DNA from: Aidingimonas halophila
Lineage (GTDB): Bacteria > Pseudomonadota > Gammaproteobacteria > Pseudomonadales > Halomonadaceae
Reading direction: 5' to 3'
Length of the DNA stretch: 64,000 nt
NCBI RefSeq assembly: GCF_900106955.1
Contig: NZ_FNNI01000006.1
Location: 124,001-188,000 of the forward strand
The notes beneath the pieces were generated by a model. It was not told where the DNA came from and ran no database searches. It saw only the letters and a program-made list of their open reading frames with translations. Positions 46,801 to 50,768 of the stretch are shown here, piece after piece. Positions within the stretch are counted from its first letter, which is position 1, and each line of letters starts with the position of its first letter. Both the position numbers and the translations under genes were made by a program.

Positions 46801-48914
46801 CTGGCATCAAGCGTGGTGTCGCCGCCATCGGCCTGCAGAACGGCATCACTGAAGGTGTCGTTGAGAGTATCCGTACCAATGCGGCGTTTCTGACGATTGT
46901 CTTCTTTCACCTGGCGGAAGGAGTCATGGCCCGTGCCGGTCCCCGCTGCGGCCACACCGAGCAACGCCAGTTCGGATTCCTCCTCGGCAAACTTGCCGAT
47001 GAAGCGAACGGTCCAGTCGACGGCTTCATGATTGCCATCGCCATCCTCGACGAATTCCCGCGAGACCTGGACATTGCCTTCCCCGATACCGTCGATGCTT
47101 TCGATGGCGCGCTGAATCTCCAGCGCCTCGGCATTGGCCGCCAGGGTGATCTCACTGACATCGCCATCGAAATGGAACTCGACCTCTTTCTCGGCATCAC
47201 CATCCCAGGTCAGACGTTGCTCTTCGAGCTGGTCGGTATGGACGAGTTCATCATTGCCGAGATCCATCCAGCCGTCGCCGATCCCCATGACGGTATCGTC
47301 ACCGTCACCGCCGGTGAGTTCGTTGTCACCGGCATTGCCGAACAGGACGTCATCACCGCCGTTGCCTTCCAGGGTATCGTCGCCGGCGCCGCCATCGAGC
47401 AGGTCGTTGCCACTGCCGCCCAGCAGCGTATCGTCACCGCCATGGCCTTCCAGACGCACGTCGCCGGTGAAGTCAGTGGCATCCAGCGTATTGTCACTCT
47501 CCCCTCCGATCAGGGTGGCGAGTTCTATATCATCGTCGAAGTTATAGGCGCGATCAGCGTCATCACCAAAGGTCAGGCCGTCATCGTCCAGCGTCATGTC
47601 GCTATCCGACTCGACCTGGATCATGTCGCCTTCGTCACCATCGCCGTTGCCTTCGATGGTGCCGCCGTGTCCATCGTTCGCCGACAGCACGAACAGGTCA
47701 TCCTGGTCCGAGCCAATCGCGGTGACATCGTCACCGCGCATCTGGAAGGTCACGCCCCCCAGGCCGTACTCCGAGGCATCCAGCGTCTGCCCCGAACCGG
47801 AGGCACCCAGGATGATTTCGGTCGGATGACCGCTGAACGACATGCTGTTGTCGTCACCGATGTCGAGCGTGGCCGAATCACCGTCGCTGTTCAGCGTGAG
47901 ATCGTCGTTCGCCCGATCGACCAGATAGGTGTCGTCGGCATCTTCCCGGCTTTCGAAGGTGTCCTCGCCGCCCACGGAGATCAGCAGGTTGGCGCCCTGA
48001 CCACCATCGATGGTGTTGTCCAGGTCGTTGCCGGCCAGGATGTCATCACCGTCGGAACCGATAAGGTCACGGAATCCGTTGATTTCATCGACCCCGGCCG
48101 CTTCGCCTTCGCCGAGATCGACCGTGACGCCTTCGCTGTACTCTTCATAGCTCAAGGTGGCGCTGTCGCTGCCATAGAGCTTGTCGATGCCTTCCAGCGT
48201 GACATTCTCGATGGTGACGTTGCGGTCATCATTGACCTGCCAGGACGTCTCCAGGCTGCTGTGCAGTTCCTGGTCATCACCGGCCGACGCATCGATATCG
48301 GCAACTCCCGAGAAGGTGACGTCACCGTTCTTGCTTTCCCCCTCGCCGTCACCGGTCACCGTCCAGGCATGGCTCTCTTCATCGCCGACAATGCGGTCCC
48401 GATAATCTTCGTCGTCGCCACCGTTGAAATCGACGAGCAGCCCCTCGCTGTTCGCCGTGTTCAGAGTGTCGTTGCCGTCGCCGGCATCGAAGGTGACCAG
48501 CAGGTCGTTGGCATCATTCAGTACCGAGTCCTCGAACGACAGCGTGTCGTCGTCGTCGCTGCCGGTGATCTGGATATCACCTTTACCATCATCGTCGTCA
48601 CTGTCACGACTTTGCAGGTCGTCGAGCTTCGCTTCGCCCATGACCTGATCGCCGCCGTCTTCCCCCTCGCCATTGCGATCGATGACCTGCACCATCTTCT
48701 CGTTGTCTTCTTTGACAACCTTCACCTGCATGTCCGCACTGGCGTCTGCTGTCACCGAGATGGGATCGGCGGAGAGCAACATGCGCGGCTCGAGGCCTTC
48801 GAAGCGGAACGCGGAACGCTCCGCCATGGCACGTGCCGGTTGCCGATACCGCCGAGACAACTGGGAAACGAGTTTCGCGAGTGGCTTCCGGAGGGGACGG
48901 AATGGGCGACTCAT
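22830..48914 (-). CDS. Giant LEPR-XLL surface protein (8,694 aa, RTX and beta-helix repeats)
   Basis: One intact 26-kb frame encoding a protein of roughly 0.9 MDa, with AGGAG 6 nt before the ATG. The N-terminus is basic and amphipathic, not a Sec signal, and leads to the LEPR-XLL motif (LEPRMLL, residues 41-47). Order of regions: acidic linker; RTX-like GGxGxD blocks (about 480-545 and 705-765); a long series of imperfect repeats of about 50-60 residues with Gly/Ala-rich strands (about 1155-4640); filament-like beta repeats (about 4640-6770); Calx-beta-like acidic domains (about 7200-7640); RTX repeats (about 7930-8450); and an acidic coiled tail of about 240 residues. It is very rich in Asp and Gly; I noticed only one Cys, near the C-terminus. 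It is probably a calcium-stiffened surface adhesin or S-layer/filament protein exported by the flanking genes. Confidence 0.9.
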   Translation of the reverse strand: MSRPFRPLRKPLAKLVSQLSRRYRQPARAMAERSAFRFEGLEPRMLLSADPISVTADASADMQVKVVKEDNEKMVQVIDRNGEGEDGGDQVMGEAKLDDLQSRDSDDDDGKGDIQITGSDDDDTLSFEDSVLNDANDLLVTFDAGDGNDTLNTANSEGLLVDFNGGDDEDYRDRIVGDEESHAWTVTGDGEGESKNGDVTFSGVADIDASAGDDQELHSSLETSWQVNDDRNVTIENVTLEGIDKLYGSDSATLSYEEYSEGVTVDLGEGEAAGVDEINGFRDLIGSDGDDILAGNDLDNTIDGGQGANLLISVGGEDTFESREDADDTYLVDRANDDLTLNSDGDSATLDIGDDNSMSFSGHPTEIILGASGSGQTLDASEYGLGGVTFQMRGDDVTAIGSDQDDLFVLSANDGHGGTIEGNGDGDEGDMIQVESDSDMTLDDDGLTFGDDADRAYNFDDDIELATLIGGESDNTLDATDFTGDVRLEGHGGDDTLLGGSGNDLLDGGAGDDTLEGNGGDDVLFGNAGDNELTGGDGDDTVMGIGDGWMDLGNDELVHTDQLEEQRLTWDGDAEKEVEFHFDGDVSEITLAANAEALEIQRAIESIDGIGEGNVQVSREFVEDGDGNHEAVDWTVRFIGKFAEEESELALLGVAAAGTGTGHDSFRQVKEDNRQKRRIGTDTLNDTFSDAVLQADGGDTTLDASDYQGSVYLEGSSGDDTLVGGRGETEINAVAGDNTLIAGAGENTVTGGAGDDELRLELADDITDVTLDGESFTLTDSNDSETDSSYEAIDSIAVETDEDSTGDVTVDAGDYTGVDDSTALADLMSTDEFETIFSAEDDGQSLSDYDDDSGEGSELQGALSLDITSSNGETTTVALDSARTLGDLVEIFDAVEGIESRVDRADGRWVVEDTAGGDGDLSIDLPEADEGDHPVEVLANALGMSMNSAGDAWQSDEFQVGGVDMQMLGSGAYTLTGSRGDDRFELAGAAEHDIAGGDGADTLIVRHDEDMTLGNGELAFDPDDDNTISDYRGIEIADLSVSDGAGETTLDAGDFDGESLRLATSSQGELVGSNNTGTVTEFDIRIQELNTDSETVDVTSHNTDDHVQVMASAQDQGGSLDAFGAVDVSGESELTYAWDGDVTLDDGVNDTAIDHAVTLAADGVLTLDGARIGTEGHDLALAANAVRVLGTSGYQSSLVTNGGDLTLEASVIEIDDGSTLDAGDGDIDLHAQPTGFLNGTPSNSFVDVGVFDLSVTIGDATLDAHDIAVDARVVDPDRSLYNVDTGNAVIDGAANEPLAFVEGLSLFGSISTLIADTSIDIGSDAVLNAQRNIDIDGDIELSASVSPDTAVGVGVSVSTLIARSNIDISGELNAEGIEDGDNDIEGGHVTIHSSVDTTQTVSAAPDGKGGFAGSMAVSVLVTESRAMVRDDAIISAGGDVEVAALTVDRNSTSATSASSKGKVGLAGAVNVETGDTEAQLAGDIEAGGDVIVDAETRKESISGSYFSYIPKTSNGVSASAGTVPSSPSGLVDGLEKSKDDAVSSAKEAPFSPLKDKIGEWADQLSETLKIDQIGEKLSPSSGNNGESLDLAAAIAVSVDINEADARLGSDSDVRTTIDAEGEVSVDAISSHRPNVSASGTAAKDTSAGQSSSSNPLKSSVSSSLVDGRDSSASPTGDNRDNKQSEQENQDTPDQTAKVAVSGAISVGYLDNHAHADIMGNVDLNADEAIAVNAESLNEVDLDSVFGANLYSSIKEFFEDDEENVDYLSDAEDPVDLVEDDTVLVDKDHSAGGEAGNVYQFVGDSDERDVDLSQEDFDGDRWEKLGTPLEQQIPDLVSTISGYLTTNFGLNSSFDSWTQATASGEKLAIAGAANVFLLNQDSDARIRDGANVNLGDDTDVNVDDIDPDDGQDVSVTASNANDLFTAVGNLQLPGIGGAGEFSKKWKDAIIKKPGLGSSSDGSAIGAALTANVLGSNATAEIESGVDLVADSLDVTADNGSLALGIGASGGKAGQVGFNASAVANVVQNETHATIGDNVSMHIGDGSVGDDSDNPALRVSANDDSYLINLVGGITKSDSVGIGASVGVTVLERDTHALIGSAGDDDTRDGSILIGGDVEVGADNGGVVIDLAIAGAAAGGKSSQSSSGGSGGGSGDDPGKWPNNQANYDNVIAELQGKLGKSSGGGSGGQSSTGVGLAGSAIVHVGDDNASATIRGLDAFEAEGDVSVAANDDTHLGMLSGGGALTLGEGSSNDVGVAGAASIAVQNGHTEALVDNVASLVTGSLAVDAERTGWSVISSAALAVAGSQKGIGVSGSASALVSMRSVNARLLTIDEGDLGDVSVNARDAANTILVSGAASFSGRGGVGGSATVAYIEHDVEAEAAALGSDWGNDDNDIALSADSLAVTADSEALIVSLAGSAGIATGSKGVGLAGTIGVNIVNNTTSASLHDTYIALAGGDQADVAIAANDRASLWTLAGAVGGGGSVGMGAGIAVNSIDQATTATLEGSRLLDADDVAVSATGEGLIRSLALGIGASQKVAGAGSVSVNMIDKALKARVIDTDIEDAGGDLNVVANDRAQLIVISGAGSGSGKAAIAGSVSTNFVTIDQVAEIDGGVIDTEGDVLVDAVADTLLVSVALGGAAAGKVGLAGAVTVNYVSGETRAQILGNAELETGGALTVQAEDTSRLVVIALGAAGAGKVAGGLSASTAQLDNDIVASVRGGSLDIGGDMQVLAGLADESAREDFDLASVGLDIDLASYGTEDDPDKEEDEDEAGIAKRDTSNLDMSAGIINISFAGAGGGSAAGAGAVGLNWLRTSVRSEISGGATVEADGDVDVIARDNSQILNFAFGVAGAGKVGGGAAISFNYIGGDPSNPSRSLQSDEGNDPSQDMRTANDETKANAGEVAAVIDNADVTANHDGVDGGSVSVDAQGTSTLFNLSAGGAGAGKVALAGSVGINFVKHDVKAQILNGADVSGDSVSVLAGVAPITINVAGAASGAGGAALAAASATNDINSAVIATIAGSDTEVTATDGDVKVLAEMRKVTSESIIDNDDLTQSGDVGDDDVNSPEDVDTGDEDQAVPDPTSAGDQVFSFALSGAGAGKAAINGALSLNWLRSSAEAVIDGATVEALQGDVQVAARDEIGMNSFTVAVGAAGAFALSGYMSYNYMGGNPGDSGEDQTNLVSARIENGADITTQSVLLDADSESSISSYVLGASVAGFAAIAGSTSLNFTRKVVEADIDDAAVTATNGDIHLDADDNSSIISAAGQVSVAVKGASVGLTVAYNDIANTIRAGVTDADLETEQGGDLRVEADSTAVGLNVVAGVSYGTFGSVAANAVSALIGNDVQAWIDGGSVTADGSVFVHADSHDRNIIVVGTVSVGIAAVGGSVGVDLMETDTQAWIGGGADVVARTNGGAINMAQRWGDGSYDEEARSGVMVSATSQSEFTSFAVSVAASVGGGLAANVTVDGIAGSTDAYIDAAKVESQGDVVARALHHGAGDSGGGSANISGGLSPVAGVDTSLMNHQTTAYVRGQSDDDIDIEAQGSVVVEASSDLDLTSVVVGVSVGGLGAAGSAGAVSLNLDTHAYTEDARIDAGNIDIDAHNDIDSRFVVGAVSAGSVAAGASLAVGLIDPIARAEVLGSHLTTDGDIDVHAKQDLTTGVTAATGSLGGTALAGSVSVMTSNAQTHAYVGASEAGHASTLDAGSDVTIDGLTTTRMNPRDSAGDYTQVVGSASAGFVGAGASVDVMVLRESTSATVGDGTTIEAGGDISVDAELDRTINSTVISFSLGVAAAVNGSVSVISLGAGLTEDSQGEIEDLGSLLGDSLNNSSDFAMPGQDDDVAEVDDDNEFDDDEQEQFDDNFDEPDNPGGDTQSNRESNNTALEELSFDVGLPSDGQTVGDTAATVGRDVTLDAEGDINVDATESIDSSTLTGAGSASLAASVGASLSVVEQNGAVSATVGAGSTLSAGGDIEVDAGYDGDISLESYGGTASTSYSLAGQSSTLLDRSEQLAYLEGASDGLNGVDVKSAESLSVLASADRDYTLDVAGGAVGSIAAGVSTGIVELNGGTEAYLGDGVQVGGENNRIDDISIQATTLDQIDLSVTAVSAGIASGSGNLSQIDMNTDVHGWIGADGDIHADNVDIDANATPIFASETLGVDAGGVTVGVSETDIDMNSDIVARLGEPDHDAAGLSLHVDTLDIDARLQRPDGGENNVQAKATGATGSLAGGNSTLIQVDDFTSVTAEIGGAASVIATGAVGVTARQQTRVDMESNSYAGGLAAVGAAINRFTQEASTNALVGDDAEVTSADDSIDLIATTDQVSRLDTVAGTGGAVAGAGVEVTVDVGSEVYATVGDDAIMNADDDLRLLADQTVDTDGRMRATSGGLIAGTGGAGNYQIDLTTHAGIGQGASIDTNELDIDAAGRVMKNEVTGRGDNNNRGEVGGVVAGGGSSVDIGLDLDTQGYIGDDAEVDVRDSNGSGDLDIHAFNELDVRDQTDLVSGGLGAGGGITTDIDATDLVANVSVGDGAELDVAGDTRLAGNTEANLNAVMYMDTYGAVTVGVARANIDIAPENSVDVAGADITGHGDIWLLAGRNSHFERDEYRLAATIDTFAGSAIPIDDVDSTINMNRHNRIDVGEGAMMRGGADINLHADDFDQTPMEARAKAVNWASAAAGAIDSALGGSGGLENTGGSADSEALGTVNVAGDLETGINRNQSLVTTLADGVDLEDLEGDEPLEDLIVAEDGLDDIDFDLSTGSANSGLFSELSDAEDKLDKYKGVASDDLVSYYESEVERIKETLLDEGLAEEADDGTVVATDVDVLQIDLEDIDAIAGRIDVRGDQLGGDGRMHAPSDVEVSVINKVPAELIVNDINVPNSNGGLYVNGTLATDNAAVEDIAPAADAPRFDDLVDPESAASPQIMIANTFDTPLGDEQAGEVRELLDVGDDYELYLESNRDTVATSISIKGNVYGPRADFTAVSGKDFVVEEGAGLTVAAQTITAQDSVIVNDISRYFVGGGPEDDVLNNSGDLFSGEGTEAADEDGLFDDLNEYTDDGDPYLKANTIDISAEVINVNGLIESGVDSYELTIGDEDVDQIQSYDDNGSVLLEHASTEDANVYYNADTNRIEVEDIVVTGGDVTLDGRVINTGRGRIDVMGGYGEVDIDNQTDYDLDLADLDVSNTGAGTLSIIDEGQELNITRNPGGDSFTKERYENGNLVEQDGDLRQADLLADDDLAFSPEEGMRYAFELAEVTEDRHIRTYYDSEWAGIDAFSPDPDADYDSSTQNLSNELLPADSEEIGYIYQGDSDQDRYEYSSEEDNDSTDGEEDIELGKNPEDGNASGAVELPSSDDEGGDEWWYEGDSGVESSTWYGEKTYYQDFFRTEVSRTLHTHDMAADREVDIDFFGRDAGRINVQSGGDVVMSGDLQNDTGNTSVQADGDIRMAADNDDGIVAGDSVDLSAGSGIGEVLSRGDEDEGPSFSPVFINTEGGAFNADSDEGDVVVEATQGGLAVGNVTASRGDVSIRAQEGDITATDDDNRVRGREMWLTADQGNIGTLDAEGEPETTLNVDTSYRAGDAEDVRESLRAVETLTVDAQGDVVIEEIDGDLRVDEILSETGSVDITIDASLIDANDTAVTDDRTYDELKDGVWAEMRLTDEGRVDDAVQNLEDRKLGEYDRYWELRQDSAEEEIGDIASDTDYGLREVDGRYVLVDISENDDGDIVDGGVKSLAPSDDDDAEHRFYYGDGDGDYFTLDDRSELSKGDDVSLDALDEAVDEAESEQERAAARQFRDEMQRLLDVDADDGDRDPGFVIDRDGLEAYAGESLTYRRVAEYDPDVDLSLSDDEEAAYRDSLSQQFIDNRGYEEGSDELESEVDDAIETINVDREERYDALHDEYSDITDYYADDLEARIDGGDIDPLVSAEQEDELRDQFKVWTEDELLSLVGEGLFKETTSTQVEIEDPNIDAEGDITINARGGDVGSEGEYTEVDLTGGLDGLSDDDRVKLSAAERNDVTHIEGGLLDLEASFTDIEEADDGAYSLSLVRTGGSDDWSDVDLEEGDSLYVNGDTLNFTTNGIYYTYEGQNGDALELTTTAEEVIAENGRDISVGKVMLDPSDEDNEGKSISHIVIDEREDVDVEQGQSDAEVDVTADGSLYLGSENSLRLARLEAGDDIRIKVRGGLSTVDGALVKGGNTILEAAEGGIGSESARLGLDLQDDATITARAREDVWLSTTGDANIASLYSERGDVDLAADGDIVDGLSHDFLKIQATNIVLDAAGRIGEIGEDVDGGDAIEVETTGGTVTTTAEGETHLDAINGDLTVDRIDAEGHDVQLRSLYSILDAKEDPSALDANILAEDLTLLADTAGLGQVDNDLEIDTSGRLDVDAFDSVYLTELSDMLDLGQIRAGFDESENASALAFVTVVSGGIRNALNDEKQRNLLTSDVHLIAQDDIGESDNVITSEIGQLQGRSALGNVYLDNTGEMSVSESGLTAGGEIELTTNSPLIVDSEITSDSPDDSEEGVVSDNGDIILTANENPDVPDDNGDTVTFTDDGNVTAGRDLVIQAADGVIIDHHDIDLNAGNDLIMEIELDSSVGDESNLDDAIAESTLRGTLTAGDDIEVTMSDKRHDVEVRDGTQIVADNILFDAGDGDNRLMLGGSYVAEEGDIALVTGQGEDTLAVQGTLSATRAITGELGDGRDDVEISGSLAADDITWQMGSGADELDIRGEFDTEAAINVSMGSGADELDIGGEFDAEAAIDISLGSGDDVLLATGTLDADMIAVEGNAGDDTLVFTPTGDDRLLGEMTVDGNAGEDRLGVAELNDRDERLTLDGGADTDRVRIVTRDQDGTGDNGDYRITVTDSGDVNDGVDELTIEGRGYDGDGGDDLDDLFLIRRNFIARMGGNAEAGVEGENVERIDYDDSLNGRVRINGYAGDDAFIVDDTSTLMTLDGGAGNDRFQIGQVFAEDPSDPDELVDGEYENSGVREGDEIATTETTQGFLSPGNRESMVIYGGDGHDEFTVYSNKGLLRMEGEAGNDDFVVRAFLIEDDIEVRGGGDDDHIEYNINAPVDIDGGSGYNTLTVLGTEADDNFVVTEDGVFGAGLNIGYDGVQEVNVDALEGDDTFYVLSTAFDVTTELVGGLGSDSFRLGGDVTGRVVAADAEGRSSLITHGIDSDDEDYDDLLADGTPVTVADGSSGSVSIDQGGGTDLLEGGDVGSYLVDLALSDDMDIADGAMVSLTVSAALSSSQDRSRAKGGDEPETVDIVTREDGDYRRAQTVDFTFDEADGWTSEQEIFVEAPEDGVVEGTRDVTISHMANVTMPDGEDTPEELAKVENQAIANAMITVYDRDQGDLFIDQDGDNLTVIEGDSETEQTDSFEFKLTTSPEDDETVEVSLDYDDEQFEVSRETLSFDADNWDELQTVEVNAVNDDDPENRLDDRIEFDISSDQSDSVYADSEPGTVRVSAYDNDSAGVVVQETGDRTQVGADGGTDEYTLRLTQAPDDDVTIDLNSDGFSDFDLDADRIDLRSVAAGNWDVSVLDPEEAGARLMLEGDRNWNDLGVRVGMQLSLDGVDGRVKVNHLSDEGSELHLTSDHEAFDDDTLTLTEVAVPSVTFTQDNWADEVSVEVAFDPDYVAAEGSENDKVFSPQPHVLDRIQGPLMLEGGTSDTDRSLEDAIMLPYEDPGEPSDDRAGVVSGDVEMTDTDEVILAADASVADLQGELTAERITGLGMGEGTLEQDDGEGEKVETRRSVEYHGFETVELRLGSGNDDVDVDADPVAFNGDIALEASEDGESSILERQDGDTWYDDGFRRGDAILIDGERHVIQDFTQEGTGLLLSMTLDDLALSDGEVGIIREMPLTAIHGGGNRIEDGERGGDTITVTGGYESQMPLAIFGDTARNGGPYRADGGSLTDDAQRFTEHGDNLLDASDAIGGVTLVGGQGDDELIGGAGDDQLFGGGGDDRLDAGAGGNNHLYGDGSLDIAMDTRIDETERLLTLHDATGDADESTGDRLETGDDRLIGGSGNDILLGDHGEIELASRDGVDGQRLMNPQRVIAVHSTDPASLGENHLSVADGRNILIGGSASDTLEGGLGDDVLLGDQGDVIFANVNDVDDLDRISVRNEGDDADDTLAGGQGDDILLGGGAGDRLYGGMDEGDENSGNDVLVGDYAELRYTDGILRDLATLSITTGGDDALHAGDGDNVVFGGEGADRITSGAGRDLIAGDHADAILDAQGRVASLASHTFATGDDDTIDGGRGDDWVIGGHGSDAITLTGGDNTVLGDNGRIESVDGVRALVESLDTSAATGAGDVIVTDAGDDQVIAGMGSDETRNAGGESIAIGDDGRIESNAEGRYVMAETGNPAYGESDRLIGGSDRDILFGGVGGDRLEGNAGEDILFGDFGRVTREPSLLTVEAISLFEGGDDAIYTGPDGDIAIGGAGGDGFSASFDDDSVVGDYGRFRIALSEPDESEQVISLVTLAQGRLDLLRSSQQDLYSNDGESEGEDGESDSDGGTWLLLGGGNTAGVNARSGDGGNATTANSAIERMERLISEWQQREGSSLRGSIASQVAANVTSGAEAERQIQDNPPATGDANTATQGNDQEAAQPSAENPEAQAQEQEPESDDAAQVLIEESGLAIPEEFITALTASTGWGIAKAGAKSQATSQTRLEALRRACAARDWQRLSQGGDEEDE
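23540..25140 (-). repeat. C-terminal RTX calcium-binding region
   Basis: Encodes many GGxGDDxLxGG units (for example GGQGDDELIGGAGDDQLFGG and GGRGDDWVIGGHGSD) interspersed with GDxGxI-type turns (LLGDHGEIEL, VLGDNGRIES). Such beta-rolls usually fold on calcium outside the cell. About 240 acidic residues follow them. Confidence 0.85.
28620..28757 (-). repeat. 69-bp tandem duplication within the giant gene
   Basis: Copies at 28620-28688 and 28689-28757, with a short partial third from 28758, differ at about ten positions. Each encodes 23 residues (GSGADELDIRGEFDTEAAI-type). It is the clearest recent in-frame expansion seen in the gene. Confidence 0.85.
35000..45450 (-). repeat. Long array of imperfect 50-60-residue beta repeats
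   Basis: Units alternate polar strands (VSVDA, DVxVxA) with a hydrophobic Gly/Ala strand such as GAAGAGKVAGGLSAS or AAAGKVGLAGAVTVN and an AxI turn. The pattern recurs dozens of times with diverged DNA, implying old duplication of a beta-helix-like module. Boundaries are approximate. Confidence 0.7.
47281..47455 (-). repeat. N-terminal RTX-type nonapeptide block
   Basis: Encodes successive GGxGxDxLx-like units (GHGGDDTLLGGSGNDLLDGG and GDDTLEGNGGDDVLFGNAGD), which normally form calcium-binding beta-rolls. RTX repeats this near the N-terminus are unusual for type I substrates. Confidence 0.75.
48774..48794 (-). other. LEPR-XLL motif of the giant protein
   Basis: Codons 41-47 read LEPRMLL, preceded by FRFEG and followed by SADP. 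The motif is known at the N-terminus of very large proteins of Gram-negative bacteria and Planctomycetes and is suspected to be a sorting signal. It follows about 35 basic residues. Confidence 0.9.
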
Positions 48915-48964
48915 GGTGAACTCCTGATCAACGATGGCGACGAAATGACGGTAATGCCGAACTT

Positions 48965-49807
48965 TCAGTGCAGTGACGTATTGGCTTCCTGATCGGTCCC
49001 GGCGGCACTCTCTGACGGTGTCGCCGCGTCATCGGGGCTGCGTTCTTCTGCGGTGGGGTCGGTCTTGCTCTGCGCATCGACGGCGTCACCACCACGCGCC
49101 AACCGCGTCAGACGATTGAAGTTGCGCATCGATTGAAGATGGATATGCATCAATTCCAGTTCGTCGTTGCCCATCAGCGTCTGCAGCTGCTCGGCGGATA
49201 GCTCCTTGAGCTTGTTACGGTTGATCGCCTTGAAACCGGTCAGCGTGCGGCGGCCACCCTCCGGCAGTCGAACCTGCGCCTCGACGGATTCCAGCAGGTC
49301 CATTTCGACCAGGCGGCGGCAGAAGGCGCGTGTGCGCTGGAAATGCGCTTGATAGTCCTGAAGGAAGGAGAGTACCCGTCCCAGGTATTGCGTCTGCTCG
49401 CCATCGGCATCGAACAGGTGTTCCCCGCGCCCTTCCCGGTTGAAACCTTCATACTCCTCGTCGATGCAGAGCGTGAAGGTCTTGCCGTCGGAGGAGGACG
49501 CGAACACGAACGGATAGCGGCGGAAGAAGGCGGGCACATACTCACCACGCCAACGATTGTCGTCATCGACCATCAGGTTGGCATCCCGCTCGATGCCCAG
49601 CACGGCGACCGGCAGTACGCCATCGTCGGCATCGGTGAAGACGATCGGCAGATCGCTGGCTGCCGCCGGGAACTCTGCCGCCATCAGCGGTACGGAGTTG
49701 ACTTCACGTGCAAAGGCGAAATCCTTCCCGACCTTCAGGGACAGGTCGCCGTGCTTGTCTCGCGTGATTGGCTGGACGTTGCGATAGATCAGTAGTTGCG
49801 TGGCCAT
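48965..49807 (-). CDS. SapC-family protein
   Basis: A 280-residue protein starting MATQLLIYRNVQPITR. GGGAGAG-type sequence (GGGAGAGAATC) lies upstream of the ATG at 49807 and rules out the longer frame. The segments VPLMAAEFPAAASDLPIVF, GEYVPAFFRRYPFVFA and LCIDEEYEGFN, and the C-terminal LxxLSAEQLQTLMGNDELELMH-like helix pair are typical of the SapC family, named after a gene of the Campylobacter S-layer locus. There is no signal peptide or membrane helix, so it should be cytoplasmic. It ends 50 bp before the giant gene. A role as chaperone or regulator of the giant protein is inference from position. The last 50 residues are a low-complexity acidic tail. Confidence 0.8.
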   Translation of the reverse strand: MATQLLIYRNVQPITRDKHGDLSLKVGKDFAFAREVNSVPLMAAEFPAAASDLPIVFTDADDGVLPVAVLGIERDANLMVDDDNRWRGEYVPAFFRRYPFVFASSSDGKTFTLCIDEEYEGFNREGRGEHLFDADGEQTQYLGRVLSFLQDYQAHFQRTRAFCRRLVEMDLLESVEAQVRLPEGGRRTLTGFKAINRNKLKELSAEQLQTLMGNDELELMHIHLQSMRNFNRLTRLARGGDAVDAQSKTDPTAEERSPDDAATPSESAAGTDQEANTSLH

Positions 49808-49826
49808 GATTCTCTCCCTATGGATA

Positions 49827-50768
49827 TCAGGTGGTGGACGCAGAGCGTGGCCGGGAGCGTTCAACGCTGCCCGGAACACGGTCGCTGTATCTGGGGTGTT
49901 CGGTGTGTCTGGGGTGATGGCGCGTCGTGCCGTGATAACAGGTCACGAACGGTTGACCGGTCTCATCCCGGCCAAACGAGAGATTGCTGAGAATCTCGTT
50001 ACCGTGCTTGGCCATCCATGAAATCAGCGTGTCACGTGCCGCGGCTTTCCACTCGCGTGACAGAGAAAACATCGGTCCCGCCAGCGTGCCAAGTGGCAGA
50101 CCGGCGCGATGCAAGTGCAGATTCAGGGAATCCCTGCCCGTCGCTTTTCCAGCCTGAACTTCTTCAATTCGTACCGTCAGTGGCGGCCAGGGGGTCTGCG
50201 CCAGGGCAAAGCTGACTTGTAACTGCTCGATCAGATCATGTAGCGGGGAGTCCGGTTGCGCCTGCAATTCATCGTCGATCGCCCGGCGAGCCTCGCGTGC
50301 ACTTGGCAACAGAACATAGTCGGAACGTGCGACGGACTCGCCGGCTCGCCATTTCCAGGCACGGTACAGCACGAACCGCTCGTTACCGGGCAGGGAATCC
50401 GGCTTCTTGACTTCCCAATAGACCTTGCAGCGATCATCCTCGACACCGAGGTGAAGATAGTGGGGACACTGCAGTGTTTCCTCAGCGCATGAATCAAGTG
50501 GCGCCAGACATGTTTCGGCATCCACCCGAGACATCCCCAGGTCGAACAGCAGACGCCCCAGCTCGTCATACAACATGTCCGGCGGTATCGCTTGCACCGG
50601 TACGCTGAACAGACAGCGCTGGGTCGACCATCGGCCGGGCCGACACTTCGCCGACTTCTCGCTCAGGTACGGCAATGCGCGGGACGTCAACAAGGACTGA
50701 ATCGACTCAGCGGCACGATTGCCGACGGCGAATCGTCCAGGATCAGCGTTGGCCCATGGCAAGGACAT
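49827..50768 (-). CDS. Hypothetical protein (313 aa) of the giant-protein operon
   Basis: No family recognised. The protein looks soluble, with no signal peptide or membrane helix. Features are DMLYDELGRLLFDLGMSRVD, a Cys-containing middle (CLAPLDSCAEETLQCPHYLHLG), the aromatic strand KVYWEVKKPD and a basic, Arg/His-rich C-terminus. The ATG at 50768 overlaps the end of the TolC-type gene by 26 bp, and the stop is 19 bp before the SapC start, so it is firmly embedded in the operon. The C-terminal 40 residues (TTRHHPRHTEHPRY onward) look unstructured. It may be a cytoplasmic factor for the giant substrate; no function can be assigned. Confidence 0.65.
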   Translation of the reverse strand: MSLPWANADPGRFAVGNRAAESIQSLLTSRALPYLSEKSAKCRPGRWSTQRCLFSVPVQAIPPDMLYDELGRLLFDLGMSRVDAETCLAPLDSCAEETLQCPHYLHLGVEDDRCKVYWEVKKPDSLPGNERFVLYRAWKWRAGESVARSDYVLLPSAREARRAIDDELQAQPDSPLHDLIEQLQVSFALAQTPWPPLTVRIEEVQAGKATGRDSLNLHLHRAGLPLGTLAGPMFSLSREWKAAARDTLISWMAKHGNEILSNLSFGRDETGQPFVTCYHGTTRHHPRHTEHPRYSDRVPGSVERSRPRSASTT

